DNA from: Monosporascus cannonballus
Lineage: Eukaryota; Ascomycota; Sordariomycetes; Xylariales
Length of the DNA: 64,000 nt
NCBI GenBank assembly: GCA_004154925.1
Contig: QJNS01000190.1
Location: 62,001 to 126,000 of the forward strand
Direction: 5' to 3'
The notes below the pieces were generated by a model that worked only from the letters and a program-made list of their open reading frames with translations, was not told where the DNA came from and did no database searches. Shown here in pieces: positions 34,749 through 45,008 of this stretch; within the stretch, counting starts at the first letter, position 1, and the number at the start of each line of letters is the position of its first letter. The position numbers and the translations under genes are program-made.

Positions 34749-35169
34749 TGTAACGAACCTGTTATACATCCACCTGGAGGTATGAGCAGTATCCGAAAAG
34801 GGTCTTAATTTGCAGGTAACAATAGGGCGAGGAATAATTTAATGATCTGTTTGTTAAAAAGATTTAAAGATTTTTCCCTTAATTAGAGAACGATGTAATT
34901 ACCTTTTGATTAAGAGCTTAGGTTAATAGCTAAGGAACGAAATTAAGTAGGTGGTTATTTACATAAAAAACTTAAAGTTTTTATACCTTTTTCCATTTTG
35001 CTGGTATAACATTGATTTTTTAAATTTGTTAGATTATCCAGATTACAGTAATCTATATAATTTAATAAATCAGTTAGATTATTTTAAATTACGTGACTTA
35101 AAGTGTGAAGCTTTCCTTTTTTTGCAGCCCTGGGGCTTTTAAAACGGGTTTACTCGGGGATCTGTAATA
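34749..35169 (-). repeat. G2b 3' LTR
   Basis: 421 bp, from TGTAACGAACC to CTGTAATA (CA end changed to TA). It keeps the CAGCCCTGGGGC segment near its right end. Confidence 0.92.
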
Positions 35170-35172
35170 TTA

Positions 35173-35185
35173 TTCTCCTTTTTTC
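35173..35185 (-). promoter_or_regulatory. polypurine tract of G2b
   Basis: On the element strand this reads GAAAAAAGGAGAA, three bases from the 3' LTR edge. It marks the plus-strand priming site and confirms that gag-pol is on the minus strand. Confidence 0.75.
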
Positions 35186-35264
35186 AAGATCTTTATCCTA
35201 AAGATAAAAAGGTAAGCACTTTTTTTTTCTAATTGAAAATTATTTTTCTTATTGCCAACTTACT

Positions 35265-35930
35265 ATGGCAGGTCAAGCAGAAAAATTAACGCGTTAATCC
35301 CGTGCGAATTAGCGTTAAACTTGCAATAATCGGTTTGCTTACATTTTCAAGTTTGGGTTCGAGGTGTTACCTTATTCCAATTGTTTTTTATTCGGGGAAT
35401 TTAAGTATTTCATAACGGAAAACATTTTAAGCTGTTATTATTGTACCCGTCGTTAACGTTATTATGACGGATTAACAATTATTATGTTTTTATTAAAGAA
35501 TATCGGTTTTGAACGCGACCGCCTTTAAAGGGAACGTCGTGCTACTAAAGATAAACTTATGGAATTGCAGCGAAAATTTCAAAAGAAGATATTAAAAAGA
35601 ATAAACAAATTATAACGTTTGCGTCGCCAGGAAGACTTTTTAAAGGAAAAAAGGTTATAGCTACTTTTTAAGGGTTACGAATTAAACTAATTAAAGGAGC
35701 GGAAAAGGATGGAAAAAAAACGACGTCGTGTGGAAACGGAATAAACGTAACTTATTTTAAAAATAAACGCCATAATAAAGGCGTTTACTTTTTTCGACTG
35801 GAACGCTGAAAGTTTGGATTTAAAAGGGGGGCCTTTATCGTTTACGACCTTAGCTGCGCTGGAGACGGTCGGTTAGGATTTTGGCGGTGGAACGTTTTAA
35901 CCAGGTCTATCGCATTCGTTAAGTGGTTAA
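35265..35930 (+). pseudogene. opposite-strand accessory ORF of G2, best copy
   Basis: From ATG 35265 to TAA 35930 there are 221 codons in one frame with no frameshift. The 12 internal stops are all TAA or TAG and never TGA, which fits CAA/CAG-to-TAA/TAG mutation of a real reading frame. The N-terminus is basic. Cys or Tyr fall at the spacing x2, x7, x8, x2, x6 (segments LPYSNCFLFGEFKY and SCYYCTRR), close to the G1 version. A long Lys/Arg/Glu/Leu-rich region follows (FQKKILKRINKL, RRQEDFLKEKR, LKERKRMEKKRRR), probably a coiled coil. The C-terminus has DWNAESLDLKGGPLS, also seen in the outer copy. It overlaps the end of pol (stop 35842-35844) by 89 bp tail-to-tail. Role unknown: a nuclear DNA-binding or RNA-binding helper protein is possible. 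Confidence 0.8.
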
Positions 35931-38900
35931 ATGGTTCCTAAGTATTTTTTTATGTAAATATCCTTCTTATTTAATTAGGTACTGAACTTTGTTTTTGACT
36001 ATTTTGGAGTCCAGTATTCGTTTAATTTCGTATTTGTCGGAATCCTTTTTAAGTTCTAGGTCTGTTTCTAACGGGGCGTTTTTAGGTATTGGTTCAAGTA
36101 AAGAAATGTGGAAAATAGGGTATATTTTCATGTTTTTGGGTAACGATAATCGGTAGTTGGTTTTGGAAACGACTTTTTTAACCTTAAACGGGCCAAATTT
36201 CTTAAAGTCGAGTTTGTCGCTAGGTTTTTTCGTTTTAATCTGTAAAATGTTCGAAATTACGTTTTATTTTTGGCGTAACAAATAAACTTTGTTTTTCTTC
36301 GTTAAAATTGGTCCTTTAATTCTTTTTTTATTATAATATTAAGTTATCCGTTATTAAAAGAATTACAATTCGTTTTGGAAATGGGCTTGGATTGTTTTAA
36401 TTTTTGTTATTAATATTTTTGCTTTTAAAGTAATTATAGCAATTTTTGGTGCCTTATTAAACGGTTATTTAGGTCGTTTTATCTTTGTATTATGCCCGTA
36501 TATAGCTATATAAAGAGATATGCTTATATTTTCGTTAACAGATGTATTATAAGCGATTTGTGCCAGTAATAAAAGCTTTACTTAATTATTCTATTAATAA
36601 TTAACGTAACTTCGGAGATATTATTTTAAGGTTTAGTTCAGTTTTTCGGTTTGGCCGTCCGTTTAGGGATAATAAGCTGTTGAAAATTTAAATTTAGCAC
36701 CGATTTATTTAAAAAAGCTGGTACCGAATTTCGAAGTAAACAACGTATTTTTGTCAGAAATAATCTTTTTTGGTATCCCGTATTTATCGAAGCAATACCT
36801 GATAAAGGCGTAGGCTAACTATTTTGCCGTTACGTTTCCTTTAAAAGGCAGAAAATACCTATATTTGGTAAATTTATTAATAATTACCTATATTCCGTCG
36901 TATTCGACTTTAGTAACTGGGTTTTTTGATAAAGGTAAACTAGTAATAAAGTTCTAAGTTATAGTATTCTATATTTTATTAGGAATGTTAATGGGTTATA
37001 GTAGCCTATAGGGCTTATGGCGTAATACCTTCGCCTTGTTATAAACGTTATAATCCTTAATTATTTTTTTAACTATATGTCGTAACTTTGGGAAGTTGTA
37101 TTTTTCTTGTAGTTGTTAAATGGTTTTAAAAATTCCTTAATATTTATACAACGGGTTCTCGTAAAATTCTTTTATAAACCGTTTTTGTTAATCTTTTGGA
37201 ACATAAATTTTGCCATGGTATAATAATTAGTTTTTTGGTTATTCCTTTAGCTGCTAAATCTTTTTTTGTTCCTTTTCGTTATAGGAATTCCGAAACCGTA
37301 TTAGGAGTTCGGGAAATGGTTTTTTTAAGATTTCGCATAACTATATTATGCCATCTTGGTTATACTGTAATATTTACATGCTTTTTTTGGGAATTTTAAA
37401 GTCGTAATCGCTTTTACGATTAAGAATATCCGCCTGGATGTTTTTTTTTCTTTTGATATGATATATTTTGAAGTTAAATTTTAATAGAAAAATTATCCAA
37501 GTTTTATGTCGTTTTTTCAGTTTTTATGCTTTTATAAATCGGGTAAAGTTTTTGTGGTTAAAGTAAATATTAAAGGGTTTTTTCGTTCCGTTAAAGAAAA
37601 GTTCTTATTTCTTAAAAGCGTTAATAATTGCCAATAATTCTTTATCGTAAATTAAGTATTTAAATTTTGTATTTCGGAATGCTTTTAAATAATATGCCAT
37701 TAGGTATTATTTGCCGTTATCCTTTAATTATTTTAGGACGGTACTTAATGTATAATCTGAAATATCCGTTTTTAGTCGTTTTTTTTTATTTGCGTTAAAT
37801 AATTTTATTATAGGTCCGTTAATAATTATATCCTTTAAAATCTGGAATACTTTTTTTACTTTTTCTAAAAGTTCGAACTTTTTTCTTACGTACTTTTTGG
37901 TAATAAGTCTCGTCAATAATCTGATTATATCTCCGTATCCTTTAATTAGGCCGCGTACGTAACCCGTAAATCTTAAGATTTATCGGATGTTGGTAACGGT
38001 CGCCTTATTAAAGATAAGCCAGTCCTTAACTGCTTTTATCTTAAAGCGTTAAATCTAAATTTGGCCGGAGGTGAAAATATATTTTAAAAAGTTTAGTTTC
38101 TGCGTATATTATACATTTTTGGCGGGGTTAATTCGGATATTTGTTTCGTTTAACGTTTGGAGCACTTGGGTAATTTGTTTTTTGTGCTTTTCCAAAGTTT
38201 CGGAATAAATAAGAATATCGTCGAGGTAAACAAATATAAACTTATCCAAAAATTTTTTAAGCGTAATTATAATTAGGCGTTAAAAGCTGGCGGGAATATT
38301 AGTAAATTCTATAAGCATTATTTTGTATTCGTAAAGTCTATATATTATTCTAAATACCGTTTTCCATTTTTCTCTTTTGGCCATTTCAATACGGTAATAA
38401 CTGTTTCGAAAATCAAATGCAATAAATTATTTAACTTTATTAACGTTTTCTTTTAACGTATTTATAAAGGTTAAAAAATATCCATTTTTAATCGTGATAT
38501 TATTTAACTATCGGTAATCGATTATTTTTTTGAAAACCAGGTTTCCGTTTTCGTTAATCTTTTGCTTTTTATCTTTAGTTTTTGGTACTATAAAAACAGG
38601 ATATCCCGCAGGAGAATTAAAGGGTTAAATATATTTTTTTTTCAAGTTAAGCCGAATATTTTTTTACAAAGCCCTTAATTTATTAAGGTTTATATAATAA
38701 ATTTTATAAAGTTTAAGATGGTATCCTTCCTTAATAGGTATCTTATAGTCCCATTAACCATATGGCGGTAGTTTATGATTTTCTTCATCTTTAAACAATT
38801 TCTTAAATCGTCGATACTCAGGTGGTATCGTAAAGGCTTGATTTGTAACTTGGATTTCCTTAATAACATAACAAATTTTTTGGTCGTTTTTTTCGGGTGG

Positions 38901-39350
38901 TTTTCGTTTTTGTTCCCATAAGAATGTTTGGTTTTTCCAATTAATATGTAAATTGCTGGATCTGAACCACGGCATTCCCAAAATAATGTCGTACTTAGAA
39001 ATGTCGGTAATGTCCAGCGAAATCCGTTTTTGGTATCCTTGAATTTGTATTGGAAATTTTTTAGTTTTTCGTAGAATTCGTCCGTTTTCGTATATGGATA
39101 AATTTCCGTTTACTATACGTAATTTGTAGGACTTTAACTTATATTTCTAAGAAATCTGATATTTTTCTGTTATTAAAAGGGAAATAAAATTTCTTTCGGT
39201 TCCTAAGTCGATTATGGCTTTAAACGTTTTGCCTTTATATCGAAAAAGAATCTTTATTTGATTACGTAATCCTTTTATTACTTTACATAAGGTTTTGTAT
39301 ATTAAGGCTTTTCGATACCTTATTTTCGAAGGCTTTTATCGTTTTTTAAC
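35842..39350 (-). pseudogene. G2b pol (protease, RT, RNase H, integrase, chromodomain)
   Basis: Reading leftward: the protease-RT linker at 38754-38981 has GMPWFRSSNLHINWKNQTF and PPEYRRFKKLFK. The RT tetrad Tyr-Leu-Asp-Asp is intact at 38217-38228. The RT/RNase H junction lies at 37728-37916 (PIIKLFNANKKKR, TDISDYTLS). In integrase (about 36340-37190) the first catalytic Asp, in the segment before KFTKYRYF, reads Asn. The chromodomain lies near 35950-36070; the Trp after YLIK is a stop (TAA). Stops are mostly TAA/TAG. Although one active site survives, the polyprotein cannot be made. Confidence 0.82.
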
Positions 39351-39399
39351 TGGTATGGTTTTGCGAAAAGGCGTTTCTATTCCCGAGTTTTCTTGGCTG

Positions 39400-41560
39400 C
39401 ATACTTAGTACAGTGGTCGTCTATGTACTTATACCATTTCTTTCTGCCCAACTGGCATCCGAAAGTAACCATTTTTTTCTGGCTTATCCCTTGGTTTTAT
39501 ATTTTTTAAATCGTAAGGTCGGAAAAGTATATTTCCGAAAGAGGTATTCCTATATTTAGAAGTTCGTATTGAATATAAAGCGTTAAGGCATAATATAAAT
39601 ATCTTTGCAATATGGCCTTTTAACTCTGTTTTGAATTGGGATATAAGTAATAAAATTTGGGGTATTTTAACCATTAAGGGTTTTTTGTGCATTTATACTT
39701 GTTATCAGGTTCGGTAAATATCTTCTCGTTTTATCCAGGCCAAAAATTATTGTTTTTTTTAGCTTTAAAATAAACGAAATAATCGTCGAGGTAATAAGCA
39801 ATAAAATGCAACGAATTGTGATAATTTATTTGGGGTTTCTTGATATGCATTAAGCATTCGGGAAGCTTACAAAACTTTAGGGATAATTATTTATAATTAT
39901 TAACGTCGGGTCGGAACTAATCGTTTTCGTCGTGCATCTCATATTAAGATAAATCGAGATAGCAGCGGCATCTTAACTTTATAATTATCTTAAAGGCCGT
40001 TTGTCCTAGGTAATATTTATAGGCTTTAACCTTAAAATTCTGGCAAACTGGATAATTTTTGTATTTTGGGATATCACTTTAAATCTGAATAATTATGGTA
40101 ATAATAAATTCTGGCTAGGAAGAAGTTAAATTAATTTCTTTTTCCTTTTTTTCTGCCTTACTGTTAATTTTTTATTCAATTATTTTAACTTTTTTCTGGG
40201 GTTAAGGAATTCCTTCTTTTTTGGAGTTCCTTTTAGCAGGAAAGCAATATTCGCTTTTGAAATATCCCTTTTTGCCACAGTTAAAACATTTTACGTTAAA
40301 CTTATCCTTTTTGGGTTTTTTCGAAACGGCATTCGCTTTTTTCTAAGGCTTGCCCTTATCTTTCTTGTTTCGGCTATTAAGGCCTTTATCGTTACTTCGC
40401 TTATTAATCTTTTTCTTCTCGAAATATCGGTCGAAAATGCGCCGGTCGGCAATAATAACCTTATTGGTATATTCCGGGAAAAATCCAATCTTAGGTACTT
40501 TATACATTTCATCCTTAATTAAAAGCTTTAGGCCATCGTAATAAAAATAAAATAACGCATTTTTTAACAAATTGGAAATAGCAGCAAAGCGGTTAAATTC
40601 CGTCGTATATTCGGCGGCTAACTTAATTTACTGAAAAAGATGTAACTGCTTAACAACATCTTATTTTTTATCAGGGTTTCCGAATAAAGTTCGTATCCGT
40701 TTTTCGAAATAGTCGTATTTACTGAAAATATAATTAGTTATATCCGAAAAATTATCCGGGTAATTCTTTAAGTAATCTTTTATAATAAACTCGAACTACA
40801 AAAGGATTTTCCCGATAAATAACTAAAAAATAACTATCACCTTTTAATAATTTTTAATCAAAGAATTATCGTAAAACTTAAGGTAAAGCCTGGCCTAAAC
40901 CAGGAATCCTTTTGGGTCCTTAGATTTATCATAGGGCTTGGGGGGATTCGGCTTGTAGCCCTTAACGTTTGGCATTCCATAGTAAATAGGCAGTGGTATG
41001 GTTCTTTCGCGAATCTGGTTTGCTCCGAACAGTGGTAAAGTTAAAATTCCTTCTGGAATTTATCCTATTTCGATCGAAGGTGGTCGAAAATTACTTCCTT
41101 AATTTTATTCTTTAGGGGAGCCAAACTGAAACAAAGTCGTTTTTTTTCCTTTGGCGAATTGAATATTCTCTTACTCTAAACTTTAAACCTTTTGGGCCAA
41201 GAAGTCCAATCTTTTTTCCGTAATAAGTTTTTTTTCTTTTCCCTTTAGAACCTCGGTTCTATATTTTTCCTTAACCCCTTTTTTAATTACCTTCTTTTCC
41301 GACTCCTTTCCCTGGACTTCGATAATGTCCTTAGGGGTCGGGATAAATTACTATCTGGGCTACGAGAATAATCCTCCCTAAGATCGAATAATAAAAGGTA
41401 CCATGTTATTAATTAATTGAAAAATTTCTTTAATAAGGGGTAAATTATCTAATCTAGTTATTAATCCTTTACTAACTAATAATAAAGATCGGATATGCTA
41501 TTTATTTTCTAAACGTCGTCCTATAATATCATTTTTATTAAATTCAGGAAAGCTTATATC
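39400..41560 (-). pseudogene. G2b gag with degenerate zinc knuckle
   Basis: The minus-strand gag starts near 41400, just downstream of the 5' LTR and a short leader. A long Lys/Arg- and Glu-rich region leads to a CCHC knuckle (about 40244-40288) reading CFNCGKKGYFKSEYC: the His reads Tyr and the fourth Cys position reads Tyr, with a Cys one place later that was probably Arg. Upstream there is KKKINKRSNDKGLNSR. Beyond the knuckle are Lys/Glu-rich sequence and the protease. Gag forms the particle and its knuckle binds RNA. Confidence 0.75.
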
Positions 41561-41610
41561 CAACTGGGCCTTAAATTATTCGTCGGCTATTAATTAAGGA
41601 ACTATCAAAA

Positions 41611-42031
41611 TATAACAAACCTGTTATATATCTACCTGGAGGTATAAGCAGTATCCGAAAAAGGTTTTAATTTGCAAGTAATAATAAGGCGAGGAATAAT
41701 TTAATAATCTATTCGTTAAAAAGATTTAAAGATTTTTCCCTTAATTAAAAAACGATGCAATTACCTCTTAATTAAAAGCTTAAGTTTATAACTAAGGAGC
41801 AAAACTAAGTAGGTAATTATTTACATAAAAAACCTAAAACTTTTATACCTCCTTCCATTCTGCTGGTATAACATTAATCTTTTAGATTTGTTAAATTACC
41901 TAGATCACAGTGATCTATGTGATCTAATAGATCAGTTAAATTACTTTAAGTCACGTGACTTAAAGTGTGGAGCTTTCCCTCTTCTGCAGCCCTGGGGCCT
42001 CCAGAACGGGTCTACTCGGGGATCCGTAACA
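41611..42031 (-). repeat. G2b 5' LTR
   Basis: 421 bp starting TATAACAAACC (TGTAACGAACC with two changes) and ending GGATCCGTAACA. The first 280 bp are RIP-mutated and the last 140 are nearly clean. It contains GATCACAGTGATC and CTTTAAGTCACGTGACTT, both palindromic. Confidence 0.92.
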
Positions 42032-44303
42032 CTTTATTTTCAAAGGCCTTTATCGTTTTTTAATTAATATGTTTTACTTACGCAAAAGCATTTTAATTTT
42101 TGAGCTTTTTTAATTACGTACTTAGTATAATAATTATTTATATATTTATACTATTTTTTTGCCCGATTAATATCTAAAAATAATTATTTTTTTAATTTAA
42201 TTTTTGGTTTTATATTTTTTAAGTTATAAGATCAGAAAAGTGCATTTTCGAAAAATGTATTTCTATATTTAGGAGTTCGTATTAAATATAAAGTGTTAAA
42301 ACGTAACATAAGTATTTTTGCGATATAGCTTTTCGATTCCATTTTAAATTAGGATATAAATAATAAGATTTGAGATATTTTGGTTATCGGGGGGTTTCTG
42401 TATATTTGTATTCGTTATTTGGTTCGGGAAGTATTTTTTTATTTTATTTAGGCCAAAAGTTATTATTTTTTTTAGCTTTAAAATAAACAAAATAGTCGTT
42501 ACGGTAATAAGCGGTAAAATGCAATAAATTATAAGGATTAGCTTTGGTATATACTCAGTATTTAAAGAATTTACAAAGTTTTAAAAATAATTATCTATAA
42601 TTATTAACGTTGGGTTGGAATTAACCGTCCTTGTTGTATATTTTATATTAAGATAATTCGAAATAATAACGGTATTTTAGCGCTATAGTTATTTTGGAAA
42701 CCGTTTATCTTAAATAATATTTACAGGCTTTTATTTTAAAATCTTAGCAAATTAAATAATTTTCGCATTTTAAGATGTTGTTCTTGGTTTGAATAATTAT
42801 GGCAATAGTGAATTCTGGCTGGGGAAAAACGAATTAATTTTTCTTTTCTTTTTTTACCTTATTATTAATTTTTCACTTAATTATCCTAACTTTTCTTGGG
42901 GTTAAAGAATTCCTCCTTTTTTAAAGTCCTTTTTTGCAGAGGATCGATATTCGCTTTTAAAATACCCCTTTTTGCCATAGTTAAAATATTTTACTTTAGA
43001 TTTGTTTTTTTTTAGACTTTTTCGAAGCGGCATTTGTTTCCTTTTAAGGTTTACCTTTATCTTTCTTAGTTTGGCTATTGGAACCCTTATTATCGCCTTA
43101 CTTGTCGGTTCTTTTTTTTTCTAAGTACCGATTAAAGGTATATCGGTTAATAATAAGAACCTTATTTATATATTTCGCAAAAAATCCCATTTTAAATTTT
43201 ATATATAATTCGTTTTTAACTTAAAGTTTTAGGCCGTTATAATAAAGATAAAATAATATATTTTTTTGATAAATTGAAAATAATTGCCAAATAATTAAAC
43301 TTAATTATATATTCGAATATTAATTTAGTTTAACGAAAAAAATGGAATTGCTTAATTATATATTATTTCTTATCCGGAATTTCAAATAGGGTTAATTTTT
43401 TTTTCGAACTATTTATATTTGCTAAAAATATAATTGGTTATATCCGAAGATTTTTGGGGGTAATTTTGCAAATAGTTTTTTATAATATTTTCGAATTATA
43501 AAAAGGTTTTTCCAGTAAATAATTAGGAAATAGCTATTATTTTTTGGTAAATTTCCGATCAAAAACTTTTATAAAACTTAAGGTAAAATTTGACTTATAC
43601 TAGAAATTTTTGTATATTCGTAAATTTATTATAAGGCTTAAAAAACTTAATTTATAATTTTTGACGTTTAGTATTTTATAATAATTAAGTAATGGAATAT
43701 CTTTTTTTATAATTAATTTACGCCAAATAATAGCAGAATTAAATTTTTTTTTATTATGGTTATTCCGTATCGAATAAAGGCGGTTAAAAACCACTTTTTT
43801 AATTTCGTCCTTTAAGGAAGCCGATTTGCGAAAAAATCAGTTTTTTTTCCTTAAGCGAATCGAACATTTTTTCGTTTTAAACTTTGAATTTTCTAAGCTA
43901 AAAAATCTAATTTTTCTTTCGTAATAAGTTTCTTTTTCCTTTAAAACTTCGGTTTTATATTTTTCTTTAGCTTTTGTTTCATTATTTTCTTTTCCTATTT
44001 CTTTTTTTGGATTTCGATGGTATTTTTATGAGTTAAGGTAAATTATTATTTAAATTTCAAAAATAACCTTTTTAAAATAGGATAATAAATGGTGTTATAT
44101 TATTTATTAATTGTAACGTTTTTTTAATAAATAATAAATCGTTTAATCTGGTTATTAATCCTTTACCGGCTAATAACAGGAATTAAATATATTATTTATT
44201 TTTAAACGTTATTTTATAATATTATTTTTATTAAGTTTAAAAAGATTTATATTTAATCAGGCTTTAAATTTTTCGTTAGTTATTAATTAAAGAATTATTA
44301 AAA
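42032..44303 (-). pseudogene. G2a gag relic, 5' part of the outer copy
   Basis: Continuation of the outer G2 after the inner copy, aligned with 39340-41610. The knuckle near 42944-42988 has the first two Cys, the His and the last Cys all reading Tyr. Heavily AT-rich. It ends directly at the LTR at 44304. Confidence 0.72.
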
Positions 44304-44722
44304 TATAACAAATCTGTTATATATTTATCTAAAAATAGAAGTAATATCCGATATAAGGTTTTAATTTGTAAATAATAATAAAACGAAAAATAATTTAATA
44401 ATTTATTCGTTAAAAAATATAAAATCGTTTTCTTTAATTAAAAAATAATATAATTACTTTTAGATTAAAAGCTTTAATTCATAATTAAAAGGCGGAATTA
44501 AGTAAGTATTATTTATATAAAAAATTAATTTATTATATATCTCAATTCTTAAAATAAATATATCGTAGATTTATTGGATTTATGTAATTTGGTCCCCAGA
44601 TTACCCAGATTAACCAGATCTTTTTAAAAGCTAAGTCTTCCGTCCGAAGTTTAACCGTAACAGGTCCGCGCTAGGCCTTAAAGGTTGGTCTCCTCGAGAC
44701 AGAAACCCCTGTTCCTGTAACA
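44304..44722 (-). repeat. G2a 5' LTR (complete)
   Basis: 419 bp, TATAACAAATC to GTTCCTGTAACA, same subtype as 30146-30565. The first ~290 bp are strongly RIP-mutated; the last ~110 bp are GC-normal. Confidence 0.85.
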
Positions 44723-45008
44723 AGTTGCCTCTTGTTAAGAGCTTAGATTGATAGCCAAGGAGCGAAACTAAGTAGGTGCCATTTACACGAGAGACCGATT
44801 CATTATATATCCCAATTCCTAAGGTGAGTGTGTCGTGGATATATGTGATCTATGTGATCTATGTGATCTGGTCTAGATCACTTAGATCACCTAGATTAAC
44901 TAGATCACTTTAGGGCCAAGCCTCCCTGTCCGTAGTTTAGCCGCGACAGGTCTGCGCTAGGCCTTAAAGGTTGGTTCCTTCGCGACAGGAACCCCTGTTC
45001 CTGTAACA
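44723..45008 (-). repeat. truncated second G2 LTR abutting the first
   Basis: 286 bp that begin at AGTTGCCTCTTG, about 150 bp into the G2 LTR, and run to the LTR end GTTCCTGTAACA. The outer target duplication AGTTT follows at 45009. It is the least mutated G2 LTR copy in the window and carries a clear run of GTGATCTAT words (44844-44878) and inverted AGATCAC words (to 44908). Confidence 0.82.

Larger units (their letters stand above)
34749..42031 (-). mobile_element. complete G2 gypsy element, inner copy (G2b)
   Basis: A 7283-bp minus-strand Ty3/gypsy chromovirus with two 421-bp LTRs (34749-35169 and 41611-42031) and an exact 5-bp target duplication CTTTA (34744-34748 and 42032-42036). It sits inside another copy of the same family. 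Order on the minus strand: gag with zinc knuckle, protease, RT, RNase H, integrase, chromodomain; the plus strand carries the accessory frame. It is less mutated than the copy it sits in, which fits a younger insertion. Confidence 0.93.
30146..45008 (-). mobile_element. G2 gypsy element, outer copy (G2a)
   Basis: A minus-strand Ty3/gypsy element inserted in G1 copy 4 at AGTTT (30141-30145 and 45009-45013). It has an LTR at 30146-30565, internal sequence 30566-34748 and 42037-44303, and LTR material at 44304-45008. Its internal length without the nested copy (about 6.45 kb) equals that of the inner copy (6.44 kb). The right end is unusual: a complete LTR followed by a second LTR lacking its first ~150 bp. 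Confidence 0.88.
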
